DNA of 64,000 bases from Nematopogon swammerdamellus (lineage: Eukaryota; Arthropoda; Insecta; Lepidoptera; Adelidae). Of the stretch, positions 11,801 to 20,051 are shown piece after piece (positions within the stretch are counted from its first letter, which is position 1; every line of letters starts with the position of its first letter). Both the position numbers and the translations under genes were made by a program. Under the pieces are notes generated by a model that had not been told where the DNA came from, made no database searches, and worked only from the letters and a program-made list of their open reading frames with translations. The stretch spans positions 16,019,891 through 16,083,890 of the forward strand of contig OX336349.1 in the NCBI GenBank assembly GCA_946902875.1, in the 5' to 3' direction.

Positions 11801-14800
11801 CTGTGGGAACGGAGCTATTTGAGTTTTTTTCAATCAAGGTTTTTTTTTATCGAAAGCGCGCGCGCCATGCGGCGTCGAACCACCCATAATAGGGGTGGCT
11901 CGACGCCGCCGCAAGCCGCGTATCCACTAGAGGCAGACTCGGGGCGAGGCAGCCGGTCGACCCGAGGCCGCACAAGTGGAGACGCTGCCTCAACCTGAGG
12001 CACACCGCGCCATGAGGCAAATTCGTCGCCTCGGGCCGAGCCATATTTTGTCGGTTTTTTGCCGCGCTCAAAGGAGCCTCAGTCCGAGCGAGGCGTGCAC
12101 TTGGTCCACGCCTCACATTGATCCGCAACGTGCCTCGAGACTATGCCTCAGAGTGAGCAGCCTCAGTTTGCTTCAATCGAGGCTGCTCGGCCTGAGGTTC
12201 AGCTGCACATACACATACGTCATAGTCATACACCATATTAAAGGTGTATGACTGTCTACACCCATTGACATTCGGTCGTCGCGAATGCCATGCCGGCCCG
12301 ACAGTGCATGCTCACGCCCTCAAGGACCTGAGACTGCACTTGAGGGTTGAGGGGAAATGGCAGGGAGAGCGTTCCAGTGTTTGTAGGTCTTTTTAGGGTT
12401 CCGTACCTCAAAAGAGGAAAAAAAACGGAACCTTTATAGCATCACTCTTGTATCGGTCTGTCTGTATTTCCGTCTGTCGGAGCTTATTTTCTCCGAATCT
12501 ACTAGACGAAAAACGGTGAAATTTGGTACTATGTAGAGTACTGGTTTTTTCCCGCGGCTTCGTTAGCGGTAGACTTCGGTTTAACAGGAAATCTGATTTG
12601 AACGCAAATAATATAATCATAAACGATCGCTTCTTTTATATTAACTCTCTCTCTCCCTCTCCCTCTCTCTCTCCATCCCCCCCTCCCTAAGGCTATTTAG
12701 CGTGATGGTATATTTAATTTAGCCTATAGTGAGCCTCAAGAACTACTCTTTCCATTGGTGCAAACCGCATCTAAATATGTTCAGTGCTTCCGGAGTTTAC
12801 TAAAACATACATACAACATACCGACAGACGTTCCCTTTCATAAGAAGGAGAGAGTAGAGTAGAGATAGAGATAATGACCCAATCCCCGTGTATACGGGAA
12901 ACGAACGAATTTTTATTTTGGGTGTCAATTTTGGGTGGCAAATTAGAAAGTGTTTTTTTTTTCAAATGCGTCGTGTGACATATCAGTGGAAAGGGCTCGT
13001 TATTATAAATAGTAAATATGCTTAAGTATTATACTTAGTTACCATAGAAACGCGAACCTACACAGAGACCTGGGTATAGCACCGCTGGAAGTACATCTCC
13101 AGAAGCTGTCCACAGGTTTCTTCAAGGGGGCGTACCGACACGACAACCCGCTGATCGCTAGCGCTTGCGACTACCGACTGCGGGATCCATCGACCAGGCG
13201 CCCCCTGTCGATACTAACACATCCCTTTAACTTCGCAGGTCCAGAGCCTCCACGCCGCGCAGCTGCCGACGACCAGGCCGCGACCAGTGAAGTTTCTTTG
13301 CCAGTTCTTCTTCACTGTGATAGTCGAACTGGCGGACATGTTTTACTTCCAGCAAGCGTCGAGCAAGCAGGCGGTTCGACCGACATTCGCGACTCATTCG
13401 CTTTTCTCCACACCACAGGCAGCTGCAGCAGTCGAGAGACTGCAGAACGTGCCAGCAGCAGAGCGGCTTCGACGCCGCTCGCCCCTAGCCAGCAGTCGGT
13501 CACGGCGACCACCCTGACTTAGGGAGGACAAAGTGACCGACCACTATAAAGCCAGCCAACATAGAGCGGACAAAGTGACGGCAGGCCTCGCGCGGGAAAC
13601 CGCGCCAAAAAGCCCGGCAACGGTGTAACAGTCGTAAGACTAATACCTTTTTTCAGATGCTGACTCCTGACTCCTATTATACTTAGTTTTTATAATTTCA
13701 AATTCATAGTTTAAATAAAAAATACAAAAATCAAGCAATCTAATTATAAGGACAATCGCGCCCCAAAAGAAGACATTGAAATGTCATATTCATTATCTAT
13801 TTTTAACCGACTTCTTACTCCTCTTGTAACAGGACCGGTTTAGGGCCGGGCCGTGTGCGTGCATGGGAGGAACAGCGGTATATACCTACATATGTAAATT
13901 AAAACGTGGGATAGCGTTTACACTCATATTACATAGGTACTTGATAGTCGAACAGAACAGCCGAATTTGAATGGAATGACGGTGCGCCACGATATTTCTG
14001 TGAATTGAACATTGGTATAGGTAGTTTTAAAGAATTTACTGTTCTATAAATATGTATTATACCCTTCGACCATATAAATGATTATACCACAGAATACTTA
14101 ATAGGTACTATATTATACTAATAATAAATGTGCGGTATAAGTTGGCAGGAAAATATTTTGAATATCGAACCGGAAAATATTGGGCATTTCACATAGTTAT
14201 AAAATGCCTTTTGTCTCGTATTAGCACACACATACATATAATAATGTAGTATCTCAACAAAAAAAAAACATACACCACAAAGCATAAGTACATCAGAAAG
14301 TAATCTATGTTAGTATTTTGTTTTGTTTAATGTTTTGACTTTATTAAATTTATTTTGAATGTTTATTTAACTAAGTGGTTTTCATGTACCATAAACAACA
14401 AAGCATACAAAAAGGTTAATCTTTAGAATAATCGCGACTCTATCTCTAAGTAGTCTAGCTATAGATTAGAGTCTATTCCATTAAGATGATAAAATTGTGT
14501 AAACTTAGGTTTCACACACATTGCAATTCTGTGGCAATAACCGTGTTAGCTGTCGTTTGAAGGTTATCAAAACGCCGGCGAAATGGAATATGTGAATGCC
14601 CTTCAGAAAGTTTAGAGATCAATGACCCACAATGAATGAAAATCAATATTTGTAAAACTTATAACGTTTGCGTCGTGGGTAAACAACGCCTCAAAACGAA
14701 GTAAATATTCTGAAATATTCCATTAAAACGTAACATTTGAATAACGTCGCTTTTATATCACAAAAATTTGAAAACTCATTCAAAAATAGAACGCGATAAA

Positions 14801-14846
14801 GCAAACACTCACGGCCGAGCACGTTTCCTTTTGCCGGTACATCCAT
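2656..14846 (-). CDS. SLC17/sialin-like MFS anion transporter, 5' part (five exons)
   Basis: Five coding exons join in consistent phase: 14846-14813, 11800-11592, 4575-4491, 3593-3445 and 2803-2656, giving 208 codons before the left edge. The joined protein starts MDVPAKGNVLGR and has TM1 at about residues 17-46 containing NLTVAMV, an extracellular loop with NHT and NST glycosylation sites, DWSEPLQGTILSCYFWGY (TM2), SQIPGARVAELF, TM3 near 121-140, and RIGEG..TFPAMHVLLSKWAPPAERS (residues 152-180), the signature of the family. Relatives move phosphate, sialic acid or glutamate with Na+ or H+ across plasma, lysosomal or vesicle membranes; the substrate here cannot be told. The remaining membrane segments lie outside the window. 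All donors are GT and acceptors AG. Confidence 0.9.
2833..3444. other. Transporter intron 4
   Basis: Intronic AT-rich sequence with no coding region seen. About 2900-2950 and 3000-3060 are GC-richer stretches containing ACGGCA repeats (GGCACGGCAACGGCAACGCC) of no recognised family. Confidence 0.6.
3445..3593 (-). CDS. MFS transporter exon 4
   Basis: Acceptor CGTTAG|GTGCTCGCG; donor GGAGGG|GTATGT. It is 149 nt and encodes ARVAELFSAKWVMFFSVL through RIGEGIGG, i.e. the end of the TM2 loop, TM3 and TM4. The split first codon is Gly, shared with exon 3. Confidence 0.93.
3640..3720 (-). repeat. Short interspersed repeat fragment
   Basis: The reverse complement contains CGAATGCCATATGCCGGCCC and matches, with small gaps, plus-strand sequence at about 12270-12310 (ATTCGGTCGTCGCGAATGCC). 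The family is not recognised. Confidence 0.5.
4100..4400. repeat. Repeat family C, scrambled fragments
   Basis: It contains ATGTCGTAAAAGGCGACTAC, GGGCAAGATGCCGTGCTAAAG and CCGTGCCAAGGTGAGGGAGA, all pieces of the repeat seen best at 46048-46355. The order and orientation are disturbed. Confidence 0.6.
4491..4575 (-). CDS. MFS transporter exon 3
   Basis: It is only 85 nt. Acceptor TTAATGTGCAG|GACGGG; donor ATTCCCG|GTGAAT. It encodes DGPFDWSEPLQGTILSCYFW and GYFVSQIP, the conserved loop and TM2 of SLC17 proteins. It was found by looking for the missing segment between exons 2 and 4; its phases fit both neighbours exactly. Confidence 0.92.
4608..4690 (+). repeat. Repeat family C, 5' fragment
   Basis: GTGTGGGGCCGCTACTTTAA and CTCTCCCCGTGTATGTCG match the start of the copy at 46048. 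Confidence 0.65.
5130..5600 (+). mobile_element. Helitron-like fragment with GC-rich insert
   Basis: TATGTTCCACCATAACTCTT, CGATGAAACTTCGTACAAGT and GGACACAGGATAGGCTAAA are typical of short lepidopteran Helitrons, and the same string recurs at 6770-6860. A GC-rich block at about 5430-5520 with (GGC)n interrupts it. The 5' and 3' ends were not defined. Confidence 0.55.
5636..6283. mobile_element. MITE with GGGTAGAG inverted ends
   Basis: Left end ATTGGGTAGAG followed by AAAGGAACCATGTGACA; the right end is its inverse (TGTCACATGGTTCC..CTCTACCCAAT), about 650 bp apart. The interior repeats AGAACCA and AAGTACTTGG motifs in both orientations and has no coding frame. The target duplication is unclear. 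Confidence 0.75.
6300..6720. other. Transporter intron, nothing recognised
   Basis: AT-rich intronic sequence with no motif, repeat or frame that I can support. Confidence 0.5.
6955..8870. repeat. Inverted minisatellite, about 85-bp unit
   Basis: The unit joins TTACTTACTTTCTTCGAGAA, GGTTTATGGTCTTCCTGAAC and GCAGCTCGGCCTTCGGCCTC. It runs in reverse from 6955 to about 7400 and forward from about 7565 to 8870, with the axis near 7563 (AACTATGGGCGATAGTT). In the forward half a 472-bp block repeats: near-identical copies start at about 7634 and 8106, and a third partial copy at 8578. Frames of up to 128 codons here are repeat artefacts. Confidence 0.92.
7386..7474 (+). repeat. SINE family 1, 3' tail
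   Basis: GGTGTTATGGGCTGACATCA through GTGTCAGTTTCC is the SINE tail, inserted close to the axis of the inverted minisatellite. Confidence 0.8.
9148..9340 (-). repeat. SINE family 1, 5'-truncated
   Basis: Tail sequence in reverse (CCGTGATGTCAGCCGATCAC, AACTAGGTGCCATGTCGGCC) followed by the body up to the CTACCACCTAGTAAGG-like segment, diverged. Confidence 0.75.
9420..9550 (+). repeat. GGGTTCCGTA-family repeat, 3' end
   Basis: It ends GCGCGAGTCCGACTCGCACT then TGGCCGGTTTTT, the constant 3' end of a repeat found eight times in the window. The 5' portion is missing. Confidence 0.75.
9550..10050. other. Transporter intron, nothing recognised
   Basis: No frame, repeat or motif seen. Confidence 0.5.
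10056..10437 (+). repeat. SINE family 1, near full length
   Basis: Head CAGCCTCGGTAGCTCA, a 5S-like GTACTTGGATGGGT segment, CGTGGTTCGGATTCCACGTA, and a tail ending GTCAGTTTCCATAAAAAAAA. The head carries a small duplication of the A-box region (GGTAGCTCACTCATAGGCTC). Confidence 0.85.
10440..10980. other. Transporter intron, nothing recognised
   Basis: Mixed sequence with a modestly GC-richer stretch at 10800-10920. No supported gene or repeat. Confidence 0.45.
11035..11515 (+). repeat. Degenerate GATTACC minisatellite
   Basis: Variants of AGATTACCAAAGATTYC fill the interval. The right half is organised as a longer repeat of about 122-130 bp (ATTCCCTGGGATTACTCG followed by CTAAGATTTCCAGATTCC), present twice. 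It is intronic. Confidence 0.85.
11592..11800 (-). CDS. MFS transporter exon 2
   Basis: Acceptor GTTCCCACAG|GGTTCG; donor AATGAG|GTATGT; 209 nt. It encodes FVPARYILAVLGSIGMAIIY and GLKVNLTVAMVGML (TM1), then a loop rich in N-x-S/T. The frame stays open upstream to a Met at 11837, but the AG acceptor and the exact phase match to the 14846-14813 exon favour splicing at 11800. Confidence 0.88.
11868..12230. repeat. GC-rich block with hairpin and GAGGC/GCCTC motifs
   Basis: It starts with a hairpin (GGCGTCGAACCACCC .. GGGTGGCTCGACGCC, about 11871-11908). It then repeats GAGGCAG/CTGCCTC and CCTCAG/CTGAGG motifs in both directions up to about 12200. Open frames exist on both strands but resemble no family. 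It is possibly a structured MITE. Confidence 0.5.
12388..12960 (+). repeat. GGGTTCCGTA-family repeat
   Basis: It starts TTTTTAGGGTTCCGTACCTC, with the usual GTCTGTCTGT stretch at 12457. A Helitron-like piece (CCCGCGGCTTCG at 12552) and a CT-rich microsatellite (12643-12690) lie inside. Confidence 0.65.
13040..13640 (+). pseudogene. Jockey/R1-type LINE, 3' end of RT ORF
   Basis: The frame reads NRDLGIAPLEVHLQKLS, then FFKGAYRHDNPLIASACDYR and LRDPSTRRPLS, the conserved C-terminal end of Jockey-like reverse transcriptase ORFs. A GC-rich segment up to CGCCAAAAAGCCCGGCAACG may be the 3' UTR. Upstream parts are missing, so it is a 5'-truncated relic in the transporter's first intron. Confidence 0.75.
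13641..14812. other. Transporter intron 1, AT-rich
   Basis: Long AT-rich stretch (poly-A/T runs, TACCTACATA motifs) with no coding frame or repeat I recognise. Confidence 0.5.
14813..14846 (-). CDS. MFS transporter exon 1, coding part (34 nt)
   Basis: The ATG in TGACATGGATG at 14846 is followed by 11 codons and the donor GGCC|GTGAGT. The one leftover base plus GG at the start of exon 2 gives Arg and keeps TM1 in frame. A short N-terminal tail ahead of TM1 is usual for the family. Upstream sequence (14850-15060) is the likely 5' UTR and promoter, but no core element is certain. Confidence 0.72.
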
Positions 14847-14849
14847 GTC

Positions 14850-15560
14850 AGTTCACTATATATAATATTCCAACGCACTATAACTTATGCTGTGCTATGA
14901 AGTTCATTCACCAATAGAATTTGTGAATCAATTTTTTTTTCGACAATCAACACGTTGTTTTCTTTCCGAGTAGCGCTTTCAACTGATATTGCAACCGGTA
15001 CGCGTCCTACATTTACTGTGATGCGTCTACATGTGTGAGTGGAGTAAGGTAATAGGTACTCAAATGACGAAATCTGCAGAAATGGCAGTTTATTTGCGTG
15101 GATGCGGTCCGCGTAAATACGTGAGACACGACACGCGGACGAAATGCGCCCTCAATTTGCAGGAGCTTTCTCGTTCAAGGTGACCTTCACGAAATTCTTC
15201 AGGATCAATGAAGGTCGCTGCCGAGAAATGTACAGCGTACCTAATTCCGCTATCAGCGACCAAACTATTTCATTGAAAACCTAAAATTTTTTATATTTAA
15301 AGTTTGCATTATCTCATTTTACATTTACTATTGAAATTTACAAAAAGCTTCAAAGGAAAGCTCATTGCAATATAATTTCCCGCCGAAAACGAAAAATTGC
15401 GCCATCTTACAGAATTTCAGAGAATGTCTCGGCAAACTCAATGATGAACTATTTGACATTTTGATGTAGGAAACAATCATAGATGGCGCAACGTGTTGCA
15501 ACTTTTGAACCGCAATATGTAGCCGGTTGAACTTTTCACTATCCTAAAAAGTAATAAAAA
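14850..15560 (-). promoter_or_regulatory. Probable transporter upstream region
   Basis: Non-coding sequence immediately upstream of the transporter start codon. A TATATA string lies only about 15-20 bp from the ATG, too close for a TATA box. The transcription start cannot be placed. GCGCCATCTTA and TAGATGGCGC (15388, 15483) form an inverted pair. Confidence 0.3.
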
Positions 15561-15569
15561 AAGAAAATG

Positions 15570-15770
15570 TATTTTTTTTTCAATGATTTTCTTTTGCTCT
15601 TTCGTAAAAACGGTAATACATACATACAAGTGTCAAAGTAGGTATGATAGTGCAATGCAAACGCTAAAGTAAAACCAACAATAAAAAAACGGCCAATTAC
15701 GTGGTGGTACAGAACCGTGTACGGAACCCTAGGTGCGCGAGTCCGACTCGCACTTGGACGGTTTTTATTG
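15570..15770 (+). repeat. GGGTTCCGTA-family repeat, 3' part
   Basis: It ends CGGAACCCTAGGTGCGCGAG followed by TCCGACTCGCACTTGGACGG and poly-T. Confidence 0.75.
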
Positions 15771-15818
15771 ACACCTAGCTGCTGAGCTTAAATAGCTGCT
15801 ATTCTATAATAAATACAG

Positions 15819-16130
15819 TCAGTCAGCGTGTAAGCGTCCACTGCTGGACATACGCCTCTCAAATTTTCTTCCAGTCCTCCCGGCCTTCAGCGATACGGAA
15901 CCACTGTTTTTCGCTGACGTACTTGATGTCGTCGTCCCACCTGGCGGGTGGTCTTCCCACACTCCGTTTTCCTGTCCACGGCCGCCAGTGTAGGACACGG
16001 TTACTCCAACGGTCATCGTCTCTTCGGCTAACGTGCCCAGCCCACTGCCACTTGAGCTTAGCCACCCGGTGTCCAATATCGACTACTTTGGTGCGTCGGC
16101 GGATTGCGTCGTTACGCACCATATCACGTA
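15819..16130 (-). pseudogene. RTE-type LINE, C-terminal end of RT ORF
   Basis: The minus-strand frame reads RRTKVVDIGHRVAKLKWQWA, GHVSRRDDDRW, RSVGRPPARWDDDIK and a tail ending REDWKKI. This is the constant C-terminal region of RTE/BovB-like elements. The frame breaks near 15859, after which a second frame continues. It is a 5'-truncated copy. Confidence 0.85.
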
Positions 16131-16133
16131 GCG

Positions 16134-16190
16134 ATCAAAGAGTTTGTATTAAGGAGCGCAGCGACGTAATACAAACTCTTTGGTAGCGAT
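16134..16190. repeat. Hairpin
   Basis: TCAAAGAGTTTGTATTA and TAATACAAACTCTTTG are inverted around a 15-bp loop, abutting the RTE fragment. Confidence 0.75.
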
Positions 16191-16410
16191 ATTCACAGCA
16201 TGGCTCGCTCCATTGCTCGCTGGGCAACTTTGAACCAAGGAACGTTTGGACAACAGCGACCGTCAGAGTAAATACTTAGGTACGCTACAGTAAAACTTAC
16301 ATCATTGAAATATTGAATCAATAATTTTTGCTGCATTTAAGCAACTGTCATAAACACACAATTCGTTGAGAAAGAAGCTTACCTAATTATTTAACGTTGA
16401 AGCAGTGACC

Positions 16411-16827
16411 TTTTTTTTTTTTATGTAATCCGGTATGGGTGGCTGAGTCAGAGGGGCCAAATGCTCTGACTAGCCAATATCACCTCCGAGAAGGTAGGTG
16501 CCATACCAGATACTTCCCTGAATTGTTGGCTATACCGGACTAGAGGAGAACACAACCGAGTTTGCTATGCGGCCATCTTACATCCAGTACGGTGGTATCA
16601 ACCCAGTCAGCTACAATTTGAGCCTACCACCTAGTAAGGGGCAAGGGAAGGGACCTACAGTTTTACACCGGTTCCGAACGGTGAAGCAGCAGGTGTAGGT
16701 ATGCACGTAATTTTTTTCGTCAGAAAAAACTCATTGGTACACGCCGACCGGATTCGAACCTCGGACCTTCCGCATGAGAAGCCGATGCTCAAACCACTCG
16801 GCCACCCGCCGCGTTTTTATCGTTCTA
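16411..16827 (-). repeat. SINE family 2, full length, with target duplication
   Basis: Flanked by GCAGTGACC at 16402-16410 and 16828-16836. In its own direction it has a tRNA-like head (GGTGGCCGAGTGGT A box; GAGGTTCGAATCCGG B box), then GTGTACCAATGAG, a body with GTAGGTCCCTTCCCTTGCCC and CCACCGTACTGGATGTAAGA, and ends CATACCGGATTACATAAA. Confidence 0.9.
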
Positions 16828-16839
16828 GCAGTGACCAGT

Positions 16840-17530
16840 GAGTCCTGTGACACTAGCCGGCAGGATCAAGGACGGGAGCAAAATAACTAAGTTATTCTTG
16901 TCCCCTCCTGCTGTATTAAATGTTCCATCGCAACAAGTCAACTGGTTAACTAGGTATCTACTTATACATATACTTCAATATTTTGTTAATCGTTAAAAAT
17001 TACTTTTCAAGCCACATTGTTGAAAAGTCAGGAAAACGAAGGTGGGACTCGCTATGGCGTCACAGGCGAGGTCCTTGACATTGGATACCAGTTGCTTCAT
17101 CCATTGAGCTTGATGGGAAATCGGTCAAGAACAGCTACACGGAAGAATTTACTTTATCGGGAATTTGTTTTTTCTAAGTGTATTTTATTTATTATGTAAT
17201 TTAACTGATTTAATTTAATTATTAATAAAATATATTAAATCATATACCTACATATAAGTACAGTATACTTATTTTATTGGATTTAACTGAAAACAAAATG
17301 TACACATTAGTAAAAATTATTTTTAACAGTATTTTCTGTTCTGAATACGTCAATACAGAATAATAATTTTTTATACAAAAAAAATTCATTATTTATTTTA
17401 TATTAAGGATTATTCGGATATTAGGTTCATGTCGTTGAAAACGAAACTATATTTTGTTATAGGTACAACACGGATTTTCTTCGCTCGCAACGCCTCATAT
17501 AGAAACTTAGCAGAACTTTTAGTACTTACT
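16840..17530. other. AT-rich intergenic sequence
   Basis: No supported gene. One 60-codon frame at 17017-17199 has no recognisable content. Confidence 0.5.
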
Positions 17531-17533
17531 TCC

Positions 17534-17772
17534 TTCCTTCCTTATCCTTCCTTACCTATAATAAAATCCAACGTCTGCTTTCTGTCTGTCTGAGTGTCTG
17601 TCTGTCCGCTTATAACTCGAGAACCACTGAACCGATTTTAATAAAACAAAATTCTACGGATAGCTTGATTCTTCCCATCAACTATAGGCTACTTACTATC
17701 ACGCTAAATAGCTTATGAGGTTAGCAGAGAAGTCAAATATGAGAGCGGGCGGAGCCGCGGGCACAGCTTGTA
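17534..17772 (+). mobile_element. Short Helitron-like element
   Basis: ATAATAAAATCCAACGTCTG, a GTCTGTCTGT stretch, CGAGAACCACTGAACCGATT and the end GCGGAGCCGCGGGCACAGCT. An inverted, almost identical copy lies at 43855-44075. Confidence 0.7.
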
Positions 17773-17805
17773 TATTATATTGTTACCTACATTACATATA
17801 TTTTT

Positions 17806-18189
17806 TTTTATGGAAACTGACACGGTTGGCTACATCACCTACAACGTCCGTGATGTCAGCCCATAACACCGGGTGAACTAGGTGCCATGTCAGTGCTTCC
17901 CCCTTTGATCGTGCCGGCTACACTGAACTGGTCGGAAAACACAAACTATTTACATAGCCGTTTAGACCGACGTTTCATTCAGTGCGGTGGTATCAACCCG
18001 GGCGAGTTAAATACCCTACCACGAAGTAAGATTAGGAGGGAAGGCACCTACAGTTTTACGAGGAATCCGAACCTCGGTCAGCCTCCAACGGTCAGCGGTC
18101 ACCCATCCAAGTACTGACCGCACCCAGCGTTGCTTAACATTCAATAGCGACAGTTGACTGTCTGCACCACTGAGCTATCGAGGCTGACA
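17806..18189 (-). repeat. SINE family 1, full length
   Basis: Reading in reverse, the head has GTAGCTCAGTGGTGCAGA, AAGCAACGCTGGGTGCGGTC and AGTACTTGGATGGGTGACCG; the tail ends GTCAGTTTCCATAAAA. Confidence 0.88.
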
Positions 18190-18384
18190 CAGTCTATACA
18201 CAGGCTATACAGTCACCTTAACATTCCTGTTCGCCGATCAAAAAACCGGTTTATAATATTTCATAGCTAGCGTCGAGTGAGTTCTTGCAGCCATCTCACG
18301 CCTCATGCACCATGCACGATACTTCTTCTATCTAAGGCTGCATTGCTATTACCTTAGACAGATAATACTTCTCCTTCACTTACT

Positions 18385-18610
18385 TACGGGTGGCTAAGCT
18401 CAAGTGGCAGTGGGCTGGGCACGTTAGCCGAAGAGACGACGACCGTTTGGTTTGAGTAACCGACGTGTCTTACACTGGCGGCCATCAAGTACGGTACGTC
18501 GGCGGAAAGCAGTGGTTCCGTACATACCGATGGAGGCTGGGAGGATTGACTGGAGGAAGATTAGAGAGTTGTATGTCCAGCAGTAGACGCTTACACGCTT
18601 ACTTACTGCA
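18385..18610 (+). pseudogene. RTE-type LINE fragment
   Basis: GGCTAAGCTCAAGTGGCAGT, GGGCTGGGCACGTTAGCCGA and GTCCAGCAGTAGACGC match the end of the RTE copy at 15819-16130, with the internal GRPPARWDDD segment deleted. Confidence 0.75.
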
Positions 18611-18619
18611 AGACCTACA

Positions 18620-18925
18620 TACATACCACACGCAGTATCCCGACAATCGGGGTAAGCGGTGTTGTGCTGTGCACTGCAAGTACTCTTGTAAATTCCAGCA
18701 CAACTTCGACCACCACGTTTCAGCAATGTATTAAGACAAGATATCTATCAAGCAGCAAGTAAGGCACGAAGACCCACCTGCTGCATGACTCGGTGGAAGG
18801 ACCGGGCCAAGGTGAGATATGGCTAACCTGTCGCTTTATAGCACGGCTATCCTTATCCCTTAGTCGCCTTTTACGAGAGAGATGAAGTGGGGTTATTCTT
18901 TTTAAGTACCGGCCCTACACGGTAT
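18620..18925 (-). repeat. Repeat family C
   Basis: Reverse copy containing ATCCCGACAATCGGGGTAAG, GGACCGGGCCAAGGTGAG and GATGAAGTGGGGTTATTC. It directly follows the RTE fragment. Confidence 0.7.
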
Positions 18926-19193
18926 TACAGCAAGGCAAGACGTATAAACCTTTCAAGTGCTGCTAAAGCAGGATGCCTAAAAACATTTTTTTTTCTTTTT
19001 CATCAACTTCTAAATGACATTCTAAATCACATACGCGCACTCGGTATGGGTTATTATCAAATTCCTTAATCTTATTTATTTCCTTATCTGCTGTCTACTC
19101 GATAGGATTATGATGCATTGAACACATGTATTCGATAATCTGATATTCGTCGTTCAGGAAATGATTTACAGAGATAGGTATACCTAGTTAAAT

Positions 19194-19378
19194 TTTTTTT
19201 TTTTTTTGTAATCCGGTATGGGTGGCTGAGTCGGAGGGGCCAAAGCACATGCTCTAACCAGCCAATATTACCTCCGAGAAGGTAGGTGCCATACCGGAGA
19301 CTTCCCTGGATTGCTGGCTATACTGGACTAGAGGAGAACACAACCGAGGTTGCTTGCGGCCATCTTACATCCAGTATG
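19194..19378 (-). repeat. SINE family 2, 5'-truncated
   Basis: Poly-T, then TAATCCGGTATGGGTGGCTG through CATCTTACATCCAGTA. Confidence 0.88.
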
Positions 19379-19379
19379 T

Positions 19380-20050
19380 ACTTCCTATATTACTATACTA
19401 CTTTATTGCTCCAAAACCACTTTACAGAGTACAATCACAATACTTATATTAATTCAATACGGTCGGTGCAAAGGCGGACTTCTTGCAGACGACGGTGAAA
19501 TGCACATAATTAGGTACCTAGTAGGCAAAAGACTTGAGTGTGAGAGAGAACTGTGAGAAAAGAAAATAAAATAATAAACAAGAATATGGATATTGCATAC
19601 TTAGGTATTTTGACGTTTTATTTTGATTTATTTCAAGGTTTGAAAATGTTACCTACCGTTACAATTTACATATTAAAAATTAAAGAACTCTTCAATACAT
19701 TTATTGTTGTCGGGAATTTGGACAGACACAACAAATAAATCGAAATTTGTGTTTTTTCCAGAATATTAAACAAAATCGACACATGCATTCAATACCAACT
19801 CCAAGTAAGTACATCGAATATCTTCAAGTTAGTTTATGTCCAGTTAGTAAACATTGAGTGAGATTTTCCTTCGGATTTTCTGCAACAGCATTCTGTAGTA
19901 GTGTGTAAAAACCGTAAAACTGTACTGTCTCTTTCCCTTACCTTACTAGGTTGAATATCGTAACAACTATTAAAATAGTTCGCTTTTCCGTCAATAGAAT
20001 AAAATAGAATTGCTGGAGCGACCAAAGGAAAGCACTAGTTCTCCAAAGGT
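19380..20050. other. Intergenic, weak SINE traces
   Basis: AT-rich, with small uninformative frames. CCCTTACCTTACTAGGTTGA near 19935 and GGGAAAGCACTAG-like text near 20030 suggest a decayed SINE family 1 copy. Confidence 0.4.
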
Positions 20051-20051
20051 A

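Noticed and set aside
14858..14871. TATA box for the transporter (TATATATA)
   Set aside because: Only 12-25 bp upstream of the start codon, leaving no room for a 5' UTR; probably part of it.
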